From assembly GCF_030272615.1 (NCBI RefSeq), contig NC_081415.1:234989303-235053302 (forward strand): DNA of 64,000 nt, read 5' to 3'. Below are positions 1 through 11,300 of this stretch, in pieces (within the stretch, counting starts at the first letter, position 1; each line of letters opens with the position of its first letter). Made by a program: the position numbers and the translations under genes. Source of the stretch: Cryptomeria japonica (Eukaryota; Streptophyta; Pinopsida; Cupressales; Cupressaceae). The notes under the pieces are model-generated. The model ran no database searches. It was not told the origin of the DNA and saw nothing but the letters and a program-made list of their open reading frames with translations.

Positions 1-2090
1 CATATATTGTTCCTCCTTGGGGTGGAATAATGGTATTAGGAGATGATTCTATTTTTTTAGATATTGGTACTTGAATATGAGCTATTGCTGTAGATGTTGC
101 CTTCTTGTGAATGATGAGCTTCCCTTGATGTTGCTTCTTTTCTTGATGCTCACGTTCCTTACGGATTGTCTCAACGGATTCAAATAATGCTTCTTGCCAG
201 GATTCTTCTTTGTACTTCTTCTTTGCTTTCCACTGAGGTTTTGGATTCTTGCGTGGTGTCTTTCTTGGTAGGAGAGTGAGTTCATAGCCCAATCCTATTT
301 TGTCCCTACTGAGCTATGAAGGAAGGTCTATTGGTTCAGTGACTCCTTTGCACTTTCCAATAGGTCCTTTACCATTATATCACATTTGTTGCATGATTAA
401 GTAGCCCTTTCCATATAGGTGTGTTGGTATAACTATTTCCAGAGCAACTTCTCTACTATCTTCTTCTTCATCTTTGTATAACCAGCTAAGGATGTCCTTT
501 TCCTCTGATTCATGTGCTAGAGTGCCGAGTTGGATGAATGTACCATCAAATTTGGTGATGGGTTGAGTTACCTAATGTGTTGATGTTGTAGGTAATCCAT
601 GAGATCTGGGTGAGGTTGGTAAGTTAGCCAAACACATGGGTTCCAAAGAGTATTCCCCCATGCCTTGTTCTCTGATCTACATTTTCTGCTTGAAATTTCC
701 AAGTAGTGAGTCAAACTTTTCTTGTTTAAGATCTGATGTTGAGGATCTCTGTTTTTCCCTATTATGGAGAACCAAACTATCCTGGGCTGCCCCCATTGCA
801 TTACAATTTTGAAATGGATTATGATCAGCAGATATAGAGACCTCTTGTCTATTATAGGGAAATTTGACACACTGGTGATACGTAGAAGGCACTACTTGCA
901 TTTTATTTATCCAAGGTTGACCTAATAAGATATTGTATGTGAGGTCTATGTCTAAGACTTGGCACATGGTATCTCTTTGTATGGGTCCAACTTGAATTGG
1001 TAACAATATTGTTCCTTTAGAGGATCTTTCCTCATCATCATATGCCTTTATAGTAATTTTTTTGCGTGAATCAATAGACTCCTTTGAGAAGCCTAATGCA
1101 TGGATAAGTTTTAAGGTACATATATTAAGTCTAACTCCTCCATCTATCAAGACTCATTTTACTCAGTGTTTATAGACTATGACTTCAATATGGAAAGGAG
1201 TGTTATGTGGATGGCTTAATGAGGTATTATCATGCTCCAAAAAAGTGAGATTATGAGGCCCTGTCATATGAGCGACCATGGCTTGGAATTTGTCAGCATC
1301 CAGATCTTGAGGCACATTCATTTCTAATAAGGCTTGTTCCAATATGTCTTTGTGTTTTGGTGAAAGTTTTAGTAAATCCAGAATAGATATTTGAGCAGGA
1401 GTTTTGCGTAGTTGGCTAACCAGATCATATTGAACCTTGGGTACTGTGTTTGCCATTGACATATGTCCCTTCAAGACATATTTTTGAGCTTTGGTTGTTA
1501 CGTTGATGGATTTGTGTTCATGCTGGTCCCGGATAGTGATAACGTTTACTTGATTGTCTGCAGCTAATATGTGATTGATAGCGTTATTGTAGATGTGGTT
1601 AATACGAGCACCATGGGTATCATTTGAGGTTGAAGCTCCATCCTTGTTATAGTTTGGAAGAGGATTTTTAAAAGCTCCATGGTCATCGTTTGTCTTGAGA
1701 CCATCCACTGTTAAATCACCTCTATCAATCATGTCTTGAACAATGTTTTTCAATCTCATGCAATCATTTGTTTGATGACCTTAGTTGCGATGGAAATCAC
1801 AAAAGTGTGAGTCATTCCACCAGGGTGGTTTGATTTGGGGTTCGTAGTTGCTGATCGTGGGTAAAGAGATAATTTTGTTTGCCAGGAGTTCTCTGAATGC
1901 TGATTCCAATGATTGACCCAAAGGTGTGTAGACATGTTTTTGAAAATGTATGGTGTTACCTCATGAATTGTTATTAGGTCCTTGATTTGTGTTATTGTTT
2001 TGAGCATTGTTGGTGTGGGGTTGACCTTGATTGGTATTCGGTGCACAAGTGTTAGTGTCTGGGTTAGCACCTTTGGGAATTTTGGTAGCT
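1..2090 (-). pseudogene. Ty3/gypsy polyprotein: gag C-terminus, protease and G-patch-like segment
   Basis: This is the C-terminal gag and start of pol of a plant Ty3/gypsy element, read leftward in one frame until it leaves the window. A CHHC-type zinc knuckle (C-x2-H-x4-H-x4-C) lies near 1755-1805. A retropepsin-like domain follows around 880-1150, with an IDGG active-site motif near 1140 and an ILLGQPW motif near 925. In this lineage the usual D-T/S-G triad can be D-G-G. About 280-417 is glycine-rich and resembles a G-patch. The frame has several stops, at about 1160, 675, 575, 383 and 315, so it is a pseudogene. Reverse transcriptase and integrase must lie left of the window. The family call rests on motif recognition only. 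Confidence 0.8.
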
Positions 2091-3336
2091 TGGGGAATCC
2101 CCGATAATACGAGCATTGGTTGTTTAGATTTTGGATCATGTGGTCATTGCCTCCTTTGTTTCCATTGTTCTTATTTCTAGTCCAGAATCTAGATTTGTCT
2201 AAGTTGTTGTTATTTTGGTTATTGTAGTTTGATGAACCTATTCCTTCTTTGAAGAATTTGAGAGTTCCTTTCTTGACACATGCTTCTTCTACTTGAATGT
2301 CATTTTCAATTAGTTTAGCGAAAGATGGTATGCATTGGAGTTTGAGCCTATAACTCATCTCACTATTCAAGTTATCGATGAAAATTTCCATTTTCTCCTT
2401 TTCAGGAATATCTCGAGGTTATCGTGAAGCCATACGTCACCAACGTTGAAGGAATACCATGAATGTTTTATTGTTTTTCTGTTTTGTGTTACAGACGTCT
2501 AGCATGGTGATAGCATGTTGAATGTTATAGGAATATTGTGTTATGAATTTGTTGATGAGTTCATCAAATGATCTAATAGGAGGTGTGATTTTGGATAACC
2601 ATTCCATTGTTTGTCCCCCCAATCTTCTTGGGTATAACCTCATCAAATAGGTGTCATCATGAGCAAATTCAAGACTCATCGTGCAGAATTCTCGAACATG
2701 ATCACGGGGATCACTTTTTCCATCGTACTTGTCAAATTTAGGAACATCTGAGTTTGGAGGAAAAGGAACCATGTTCAATCTTTTGTCAAAGGGATAAGGA
2801 CAAATTTCATTTAATGAGTACCGTATTGTTGTCCCTTGTTGCATGTCTTGCATTTGTCTTTGTAACATTTGCATTTGTTGAGTAAGGGCAACCAAAGGCG
2901 CACTGTTTTTTCGAGGGAAGAGTTCTTCCCTTGCATTGATCCTAGGTTGAAATGGTGTGTGGAATGGTATGTTTTGCTCAGGAATATTTTGTTTAGGAAT
3001 ATCTTGTTTAGGGTCACATGCATCCTCTTCTCTTTATCTTTCTTGATATTCGTAATGTTGAGAACCAGTTCTAAAAACATCGGCGTCTAAGTCCTCTGGA
3101 AGTTTAACTCCTTTGCTTGTGAGCATGAGCAAATATTTTTCTTTGTCATTTTCCATGAGCCTTTCCACAAGTTTTTGAAATGAAGCACTTTCTTGGCACT
3201 CCTGAAGAAGTTCTTCAGAAATTTCAGCGTCCTCTAGGTGTGGACCTTCAAAGGGATTAGATAATCTTTGATTCATGCTTGATTCTAGTGGTGCTTCACT
3301 TTGTTTGTTTTGTTGAGAGCAAGTGACAATAGGCAT
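2090..3336 (-). pseudogene. Ty3/gypsy gag, central part
   Basis: This is the nucleocapsid/capsid precursor of the same gypsy element. It reads in one frame from 3336 to about 2090, where a frameshift moves it into the frame used by the protease. A retrotransposon-gag domain is clear around 2440-2830, with motifs such as PKFDKYDGKSDPRDHVREF and the later LGGQTMEWLSKI. A Met/Gln-rich coiled segment precedes it near 2830-2890. Stops occur near 3032 and 2436. The N-terminal part of this gag is 20 kb away at 23403-23950, because another retrotransposon inserted at 3336/3337. Confidence 0.85.
3332..3336 (+). repeat. Target-site duplication of the LARD element, left copy
   Basis: GGCAT directly precedes the TG of the LARD 5' LTR. 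The right copy at 23403-23407 reads AGCAT, one mismatch. A 5-bp duplication is normal for LTR-retrotransposon integrase. Reading the gypsy gag frame across the two junctions restores one continuous frame, which supports these breakpoints. Confidence 0.8.
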
Positions 3337-4796
3337 TGTAGACACCTAAAAATGGTCAACGCTTGCGGAATCATACTTTAACATTTGCGCATTGCCTTAT
3401 TTTAGGTTTTTGTGTCGCATTAACATTTCTTCTATGATTTGCACTTGGTCTTTATCATTTGCGAGCATCGAGTCATTCTTCTACATTCTTCAATCATCTC
3501 GTTCTCAAATTTGGTCTTGTCGACAACAATCTCCAGTCATGATTTTGATCAATTTTGTCCTGTCGCATCAATGTGCGTATTCATTTGTCATCATTTTGGA
3601 CATCATCAATCCTAATTAGGGTTTTGTCCTCTTATCAATCTTGTCATTTTGCGATCGATTTGTCATTGATCGTTGTCATTTTTCAATCTTGTCATCTGGC
3701 GATCGATTTGTCATCAATCGTGGTCATTTTCAATCTTGTCATTTTGCAATCTATTTTGTCATCGATCCTTGTCCTCTTGTCAATTTTGTCATCGATTTGT
3801 CATCGATCGTCATTGTCTTTCTCAATCATGTCAATTTGGATCAATTAGTCATTGTTCCTCGTCAATTGGCGCATTTATCGCATTGGTCATTTATCAATTC
3901 AAAATCATGATCGACATTAATTATCTTTTGTCAAGACCTAATTGTCATCCTTTGCATTGCTAATTCATCTTCTAGGGTTCCGTGATTTAATCATTTAACC
4001 CTGTTTGTCATTTCTCACTCTAGGATTAATAAATTATTTATTTATCCTAAGTCTTCTCATCGCAATTAAATGTTTATTTAATTGGCTAATTAATTTCCTC
4101 CTATTTTTGTAAATTAATTAATGAATGAGAAATTATTAATTAATTTACCTATTTTTCATCAATTTCCTAATTTCCAAGTCATTATTTCCAATTTAATTTT
4201 CTAATTTCTCCTAAATGTCTATTTCTATTTCAAAATCTTGTCATAAATCCTTGCATAGCAATTTGTCATAAATTGTCATAAATTGTCATAAATCCTTGCA
4301 TAGCAATTTGTCATAATTTGTCATAATTTGTCATAATTTGTCATATTGATTTGCAATTTCCGTTTGAATCTCTGTCATGCTAATCTTGTCATTTCTCCAA
4401 TTTGTCTATAAATTGGATGAATTTCTTCAATCAAGACCCCCAATTGATCGTATTTTGAACCCCTAATCAGATTATTGAATTCCTCGTCACTTTGTCAAAT
4501 CACACTTCGAGTATTCTTGCGTCTATATCTCATTTACTTGCTTTCATATCATGATCATGCACTAGCAGGTGAGATCCACAACAAAACTATTTGGAGAAGA
4601 AAGAAGGACAATGGAGCCGCATGAAGGAGCATTCAAATCATACCTTTAGTTTGCTTAATTTCTAGTTTTGAATGTTTTTATTTCAGGTCTCTATTGAGTG
4701 TTGTTTAGGATAGAACATTGCAATGAGCTTTTGTGATTGAGCTAATGATTAGTTTTTAATATATGTTTGTGATGATTTCCTATTTCCTAACATACA
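3337..4796 (+). repeat. LARD-like element, 5' LTR
   Basis: This 1,460-bp long terminal repeat starts TGTAGACACC and ends TACA, and matches 21953-23402. By eye I count about 33 substitutions and one 11-bp repeat-unit change between the two. It is AT-rich and dense in TTGTCAT words. These include a roughly 48-bp tandem repeat (about 3641-3790) and 11-bp repeats containing TTGTCATAA (about 4260-4345). A primer binding site follows at once. The promoter and polyadenylation signal should lie within it but I cannot place them. Confidence 0.95.
3641..3790 (+). repeat. 48-bp tandem repeat in the LARD LTR
   Basis: About three units start at 3641, 3689 and 3736. Each begins CTTGTCAT or TTGTCAT and contains a second and third TTGTCAT or GGTCAT word at irregular 13-20 bp steps. 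The same array is present in the 3' LTR at about 22257-22405. Confidence 0.75.
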
Positions 4797-4801
4797 TTAA
4801 T

Positions 4802-4820
4802 TGGTGAACCCAACGTGAAC
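4802..4820 (+). promoter_or_regulatory. LARD primer binding site
   Basis: TGGTGAACCCAACGTGAAC starts six bases after the 5' LTR. Its complement ends in CCA, as a tRNA 3' end does. I do not assign the tRNA species. The position and the leading TGG are typical of minus-strand priming. Confidence 0.7.
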
Positions 4821-4920
4821 ACTAACCATCTAACCCTTAACTATGTTTTTGAGTGCTTTCAAATTGATTTGCAGGCCAAAAAACCCAAAAACAGGGTCGT
4901 GCAGGGTTTTCTGGGGACTT

Positions 4921-5034
4921 CTGCGCCTGTGTAAGACAACTTGCGCCTGTGTTGAGCATTCTGCGCTTGTGTTAATGACATTTTGCGCTTGTGTCATGGG
5001 TTCTGCACCTGTGTCATGAGTTCTGCGCCTGTGT
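4921..5034 (+). repeat. 20-bp-phased TGCGCYTGTGT array, LARD leader
   Basis: Six copies of a 12-bp core, (C/T)TGCGC(C/T)TGTGT with one A variant, start at 4921, 4941, 4961, 4983, 5003 and 5023. The steps are 20, 20, 22, 20 and 20 bp. The 8-10 bp between cores are not conserved. A related array sits near the other end of the element (21307-21418). The function is unknown. Confidence 0.85.
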
Positions 5035-7318
5035 AAATTCCAGAACAGAGGTAAAAATGCAGTGTTTTACTTGAAAATTGTTTGTTTTTGCATTTTGTTT
5101 TCTATTTTTTGGGGTTTTTGGTGCTATAAAGTGGAAAATCGCGATCAAACCCTAGTTGCTCTCCCCTCTTCCAACTCCAAGGAGAGAGAAGGGAGGTCGC
5201 TAGGGTTGATGGTTTTCTCTTAGGGGAGACTTTACATTCAAAAGAGGGGTTGAAACCCACAAGATCCAATCCCACACAAGGCAAGATTGGATGCTAAATG
5301 AGTTTCAAGGGTTAAGAAAGCAAGGCTACCCTCTTTTGTAAAGAATGTTGATAGAGGAATTAAGCTAGGAATGCATAGAAAGTGACAAAGATTCCCTTAT
5401 AAACTGAGATAGGGATATAGGATGAAGCTGCGGACCTGGAATTAGTAGTAAAATGTCGATACGACACTGTCCTGCAAATTTGAGCAAAAGTTGACAGGAC
5501 GATGGTGCCCGGCGTGCACACGGTCCTCCGAAAAATCCGCGAAACGAAGGGGGATCTGTTCGTCTCTGCACAAGGATTCCAGATCTTCAATTTCAGTCGC
5601 GTAGCTACAACCTACACACAGAAAAGCGAAGACGATTGGGGGGTTAGGGATTAGGGGTTTGCCTTTAGGTCAAACCCCAGTTTTGGAATTAACCAAGAAA
5701 TGAGAAATGCTGTAAAATGTAAATGTCTGTAATGTAAAACAAGTACTAATACCTTGTTGTAAGGATGTTTGTATCCTTATGTACGAAGGTATAGATGTTG
5801 TTGTTTGTTGTATGTAGTATGTTGTATGTAGCATGTAGTAAGTGATCTCCTCTTCAATGGTTGAATCCTTGTCTTGAATGCAACACTTAGCCTTGAATGG
5901 AGACTTAGAATGATCAATTGCTTGAAGGAATGCTTGAATGCTTGAATGCTTGAATGTTTGAATATCGTTTCCACGCCTTGTACACATATGTCCTTCTTAC
6001 CCAAATGGGAGAGGAAAATGTAGTTTATATACTTGTCAATTAGGGCTGATAGACTGATTTTCCCGACCTTAGGCCGACCAGGGAATGTAATTTCCAATTT
6101 GCAAACAAAAAGACCCGAGACCCCATAGGAGACCGGGCCCAAAATAGGGCCAGGGACCAGGGCGCTGGGCGCCATGGTCCTGGGGGACCAGGGCGCTGGG
6201 CACCATGGTCCTGGTGGACCAGGGCGTTGGACGCTCTGATCCCACCTCCCGGGACAGCAGGGTGCAAAGGAGGTTCAGGCTAGGGTGCTTGAAAAATGTA
6301 GTTTTTGGTGTCGTGGACAAGTTTCAGGGTCTCCATTCAGGTTCTGTGTTGCATCGCCATCGTGAAGACCGAAATGCAGTCAAAATTGCAAGTGTCACAA
6401 TTTTAGGATGCTACAGGTACTAATTATCTATGCAGCATCTTGGCATACGCATGGCAAAGACAACAAATGAAACTACTAACATGTTTTATGCAGATTCGAT
6501 AGTCAAAGAATAAACACCCCAAACTTCTAACTTGGGTTTTGCAGGTTGCCTTGGAGAAACAACTAAACTTGGTGTTTGTCATTAATGTTTTAGGCACCTA
6601 GTGATTTCTAAATAGGTTGGAATGAACATGTTTTTGATTTGATTGTCGAGTTTGACATTGGAGTAGGAGAGTATGCTCTCATCCTTCTTAGGGTGATCAG
6701 AAATCTAGATCTTCAATACCACGCTCATGACTTTGATTGTTTGTCACCCTTAGAGGGCCTGCCTTCCTGACCATTTGCTTTTGCAAGCAAGTGATAATTA
6801 TGAGAAGGGAACGACCCAAAGTGAGTATGGCTAGAATACCTTGGCATTCTAACTCACTATAAACAAATACCTGATGAGCGAAAGCTTTGAAGGAAGAGTT
6901 ACGTGGGAATTGTAGTTTCTTGGGAAGTGATGACCCTTGGACTCTTTCTCATATCAACATCTAAGTAGGACCTCATGGTCTAAATCGTGCTTGCGCGAGT
7001 ACATTTGTTTGGTATCTTAGTGGGCTTATGTCTCAATCACGCTTGCGTGACACCAAGGAGTAACACTTAACATAAATCCTTACTAAACACCTTCTTTTTA
7101 GAGGCCAAAAACCCTTCTAGTTGCTTGAGAAGGACAAGTTCAGATACTTGGAAGAGATACTAAGTTCGTCATGGGGAGATTTCCATGGGGACTGATGCTT
7201 GGCTGCCCTGAGAAGTGAGTGCCGTGGAGGGGAGCCCATGGGGTCAAGGATCTATGTATTCTCCTTGAATCCCATAATGAGTCTACCTCTCAAGTACCTA
7301 ATGTCCTTGCTTACAATA
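5035..7318 (+). other. LARD internal region, left part, no recognised gene
   Basis: No protein family is recognisable here. The open frames present are short and lack coding character. The stretch contains short tandem repeats: GAATGCTT-type 8-mers near 5925-5965, GTATGTAGTATGTTG-type repeats near 5810-5845, and a GC-rich 31-bp repeat at 6154-6246. It forms one unit with 13333-21952, because the Tork copia element interrupts it at 7323. Confidence 0.6.
6154..6246 (+). repeat. 31-bp GC-rich tandem repeat, three units
   Basis: Units start at 6154, 6185 and 6216, each opening GGACCAGGGCGCTGGGC or a close variant. The first two end in ATGGTCCTGG, so the unit is nearly palindromic (GGACCA...TGGTCC). 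The third unit has decayed. The GC content stands out sharply in an AT-rich element. Confidence 0.85.
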
Positions 7319-7323
7319 AGAAA

Positions 7324-8219
7324 TGTTGGGAAAAATGGTGTCTCAACCTTGCATTTATGCGAGGTTACTATTTATAGTAAGTTTTCATTTGAGCATGAAA
7401 TGGTGCGAAACTCTCCCTGAAGCTTCTGGTTGGCTAGATAAGCATTCCGGTAAAGTTGCATCGCAAGGTCACAGCTAGTTTTGAAGATATTAAAGTTTTC
7501 GTCTTGGAGGGGTGCGATAAAATGTTTAAACTTAATTTTGGGGGTTTTAGAGGCTTTGAAATGCCCTGAAAAGTGGTTGTAACCAACGCAGCAGGTTACA
7601 ATGTGATAGAGCACTTCGCGAGCTTTCCGACGCTTCAAACGGTTCATCAATTGGACACCCGGTTCTCAAGTTATGGCCTCCGGAAGTTTGTACTCCTGAA
7701 ATAGGAAAAATAATTTGTATCGGATACATAAATGAGCTGTAAAAGGGAGCGACACGTGTTGATGTGTGCTTTAACATGTCATAGGGCATCTAGAAGGGAG
7801 ATAAGGTCGGCTACACCTTATTGGGTGGTTTTAGCCCATGGTTTTGTAATACCATTTGACGGTTTCTTGTATTGTATCTCCTATTTATGAGGTGTGTGAG
7901 ATAGAGGTTGGGTGTGTAAGAGTTTTATGGCTATTGAGTTGCCTCTGAATCTTTGATTAGTGGTACTCCTGCGAAGAGCTTTCTTTGCAAGTATGTTGTA
8001 ATCTATTTTTTATTACTGAATAAAATATTGAGCTGCTTTTGGAGTGTGGGGTTTTTCTCCCGAAAGGGTTTTCCCCACGTAAATCACTGTGTTGTGGTAT
8101 GAATGCTATTATATCTATTTCTATTTTCTGTAACTGTTGTAATGATCTAAAAAAGTTTTGCATTACCCTCCTCTCAAGGTTAGTGTAGGAAGTTGTTTCC
8201 GCTACTTAACTTCCTTACA
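7324..8219 (+). repeat. Tork/Tnt1-like copia element, 5' LTR
   Basis: This 896-bp LTR starts TGTTGGGAAAAATGG and ends TTCCTTACA. The partner LTR at 12432-13327 has exactly the same length. I count about 42 differences by eye, mostly transitions. The pair is flanked by perfect AGAAA duplications (7319-7323 and 13328-13332). A polyadenylation-like AATAAA lies at about 8020. Confidence 0.97.
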
Positions 8220-8221
8220 AG

Positions 8222-8233
8222 TGGTATCAGAGC
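8222..8233 (+). promoter_or_regulatory. Copia primer binding site (initiator tRNA-Met type)
   Basis: TGGTATCAGAGC begins two bases after the LTR. This is the standard plant copia primer site, complementary to the 3' end of initiator tRNA-Met. Confidence 0.95.
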
Positions 8234-8343
8234 CTGATCACCTTTGGTTTCAATTGTGGGCAGTTGGGTTTTTTGAACTAATCCAGATTTGAGTGGGAGC
8301 TTGTGCAGAAGATACTTTTTGATTTTGTTGCAGGAATATTCAG

Positions 8344-11300
8344 ATGGCGAGTTCGTCAGGGAGAATAGAGGTGGAGAAATTTAATGGAAGTAATTTTGAG
8401 ATGTGGAAGCTGAAGATGGAAGATCTGCTAATAGATCGAGATCTTTGAGATGCTATTGATGCGAATGTCCAAAGGCCCTCAGATCCTACTGCGGTAGCTC
8501 AGTATGATGTTATGGACCGAAAAGCCAAGGGTCTAATCAGACTGTGCCTGGAAGACTCTATTCTAATCAATGTCCATGAAGAAAACTCTGCAAAGAAGCT
8601 ATGGACTAAGCTTGGTGAGATGTATCAAATGAAATCTTTATTAAATCAAATTTTCTTAAGAAAGAAATTGTATTCCTTGAAGATGGAAGAGGGTGGATGA
8701 ATTGCAGACCACCTGGAAGCATTCAATATGTTGGTGGCTCAATTAGTATCCATCGGTGTTAAGATGGACGAGGAGGAGAAATGTCAGATCTTGCTTTGTT
8801 CTTTGCCTGATTCGTGGGTTTCTCTTGTTATGGCTATCGGTAGTACTTCTGTTGTTTTGAAATCTGAAGACATGGTGGGTGCCCTACTCAGTGAAGAGAT
8901 GCGAAGGAAGGTATCCATTAGTTCAAAGGAAGCCCTAACCATTCATGGAAGACCTAAGGAGAAAGGCAAGAAGAATGAGAAGCGCAACAAGTCCAAATCC
9001 AAAGGGAGATCGAAATCTCCTGGAAAGTCCAAAGTCATTTGCTAGAATTGCGGTAAACCGGGTCACATCCATAAGGACTGCAAAGAAGAAAAGAAGAAGA
9101 AGAAAAAGAAAAAGTTTGATTCTGATTCTGAGTCTGACAAGGAAGATGGCGATACATTTATTGCAGCTTTGGTGACTCATGCAGGTAATGATGCCTGACT
9201 AATTGACTCAGGTGCATCTTTTCATATGACTTCCAATAGAGATTGGTTTTCTGAATATGAAGGATTTAATGGAGGTAAGGTGTACTTGGGTGATGATTCA
9301 CCTCTAGGCATTATTGGTCGAGGTAAAGTTAGAATCAGGTTTTCTGATGGGAGAATAAAAAGGATTAATGGTGTGCTGCATATCCCTGGATTAAAACGAA
9401 ACCTGTTATCTGTGAGCAAACTGATAGATGTGGGTGTGCAGGTAGTCTTTTCTGAAGCAGGATGTAAGATGATTAAGGGTGCTATGGTAGTTGCTAGAGG
9501 TGTCAGGTTTGGCACTTTGTATAAGCTTGAAGCATACACTGTTGAGTGTAATAGCACTTCTGTAAAAAGTAAATCTGCGGATACTTCACTGGAAGATTTG
9601 AAGGTTTCACCTTCAGCAGATGGAAATGGTTTTTGGGTACCTAAGGGTGCTCTTTCGTCTGAAGCAAAGTTACCTGCAGAGAAGACTATGTTATGGCACC
9701 AGAGACTTGGCCACATTGGAGAAAAGGGTCTAAGGACCTTGAAAAATAAAAACCTTGTTGAAGGTTTGAATGATTGTAATCTTGACTTTGATTTCTGTGA
9801 GCATTGCATTTATGGAAAACGAAACCGTGTTCAGTTTTACTCGAGTTCTCATAAAACTTGTGGTGTTTTGGATCTTATCCATTCTGATGTGTTTGGTCCA
9901 GTAGATGTCTCTTCGATTGGAAAATCCACATATTATGTTTCATTTATTGATGATTTTAGTAGAAGGACATGGATATTTTCTAAAGAGTAAATCTGAAGTT
10001 TTTAGTCATTTTAAAGAATTTAAAGCAATGATTGAGTTGCAGACTAGAAAGAAAATAAAATGTTTGAGAACTGATAATGGTGGTGAGTTTTGCTCTAATG
10101 ATTTTGATAGATTCTGTAAAGACTATGGAATTAACAGGCAGAAGACAACTCTGTATTCTCCACAGCAGAATGGAGTTGCAGAAAGAATGAATAGGACACT
10201 GATGGAGAAGGCTAGGAGTATGTTAAGTGGTGCTGGTCTCGAACAAAAGTTTTGGGCTGAAGCTGTTGCCACTGCTTGCTACCTGATTAACAGGTCTCCT
10301 ACATCAGCTCTTGTTGATAAAACGTCTATGGAAGCATGGTCAGGTCACAAGCCTTCATTGAGACATCTTAGAGTTTTTGGTTGTGAGGCATATGCACATG
10401 TGCCAAAGGAGAAGCAAACAAAGTTGGAGAACAAGGTTGTGAAATGTATCTTCATCGGGTATAGTTATGGTGTGAAAGGATATAAGCTTTGGAACCCTGT
10501 TGCACAAAAGGTAATTCACAGTAGAAGTGTTATTTTTAGAGAAATTAAGTCTCCTTCTGTTACATTGCAGCCAGAACAGACTAAAAAAGAAGATGTGATT
10601 CAACTTCCTTCTACACCTGAAAGAGTTGAATCGAGACCCCTAGATAGGCAAGAAGCTGAGGAGAGCTTGTCTAGCTCTGAATCTTTAGAAGAGGAGGAAG
10701 AACCTCCAACTCAGCTTGTTCGAAGGTCTACAAGACATAGACAACCACCTGAAAGGTATTCACCTGATGATTGGAGATGTATTTTTGCTCTGAATACTAG
10801 TGTGGATGAACCAAAATCTGTAGAAGAGGCATTAGGTATGAATGATGCAGAATCTTGGAAGATTGCTAGGAAGGAAGAAATGGCAGCTTTGAAAAAGAAT
10901 GATACATGGGATCTTGTACCATTGCTTGAAGGATGAAAACCTGTTGGTTGTAAATGGGTGTTCAAGAGAAAGATTGGTTCAGATGGAAGCATTGAGAAGT
11001 ATAAAGCAAGGTTGGTTGCAAAAGGCTACTCTCAGGTTGAGGGTGTTGATTACGGTGAGATATTTTCTCCTGTTGCAAAAATGACGTCCATTAGATTTTT
11101 GCTTTCTATTGCTACTGCTTATGATTTAGAGGTTGAGCAAATGGATGTGAAAACTGTTTTCCTTCATGGTGATTTGGAGGAAGATATTTATATGACACAG
11201 CCGGAGCACTATGTGGTGAAAGGCAAAAGTAATTTGGTTTGTAAATTGAAGAAATCTTTGTATGGCCTCAAACAAAGTCCTAGGATGTGGTACCAGAAAT

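Noticed and set aside
82-285. 67-codon minus-strand frame at the left edge
   Set aside because: The neighbouring frame continues the protease and G-patch reading, so this is a shadow frame.
6040-6320. Overlapping GC-rich frames on the minus strand
   Set aside because: They come from the 31-bp GC-rich repeat and show no family similarity.
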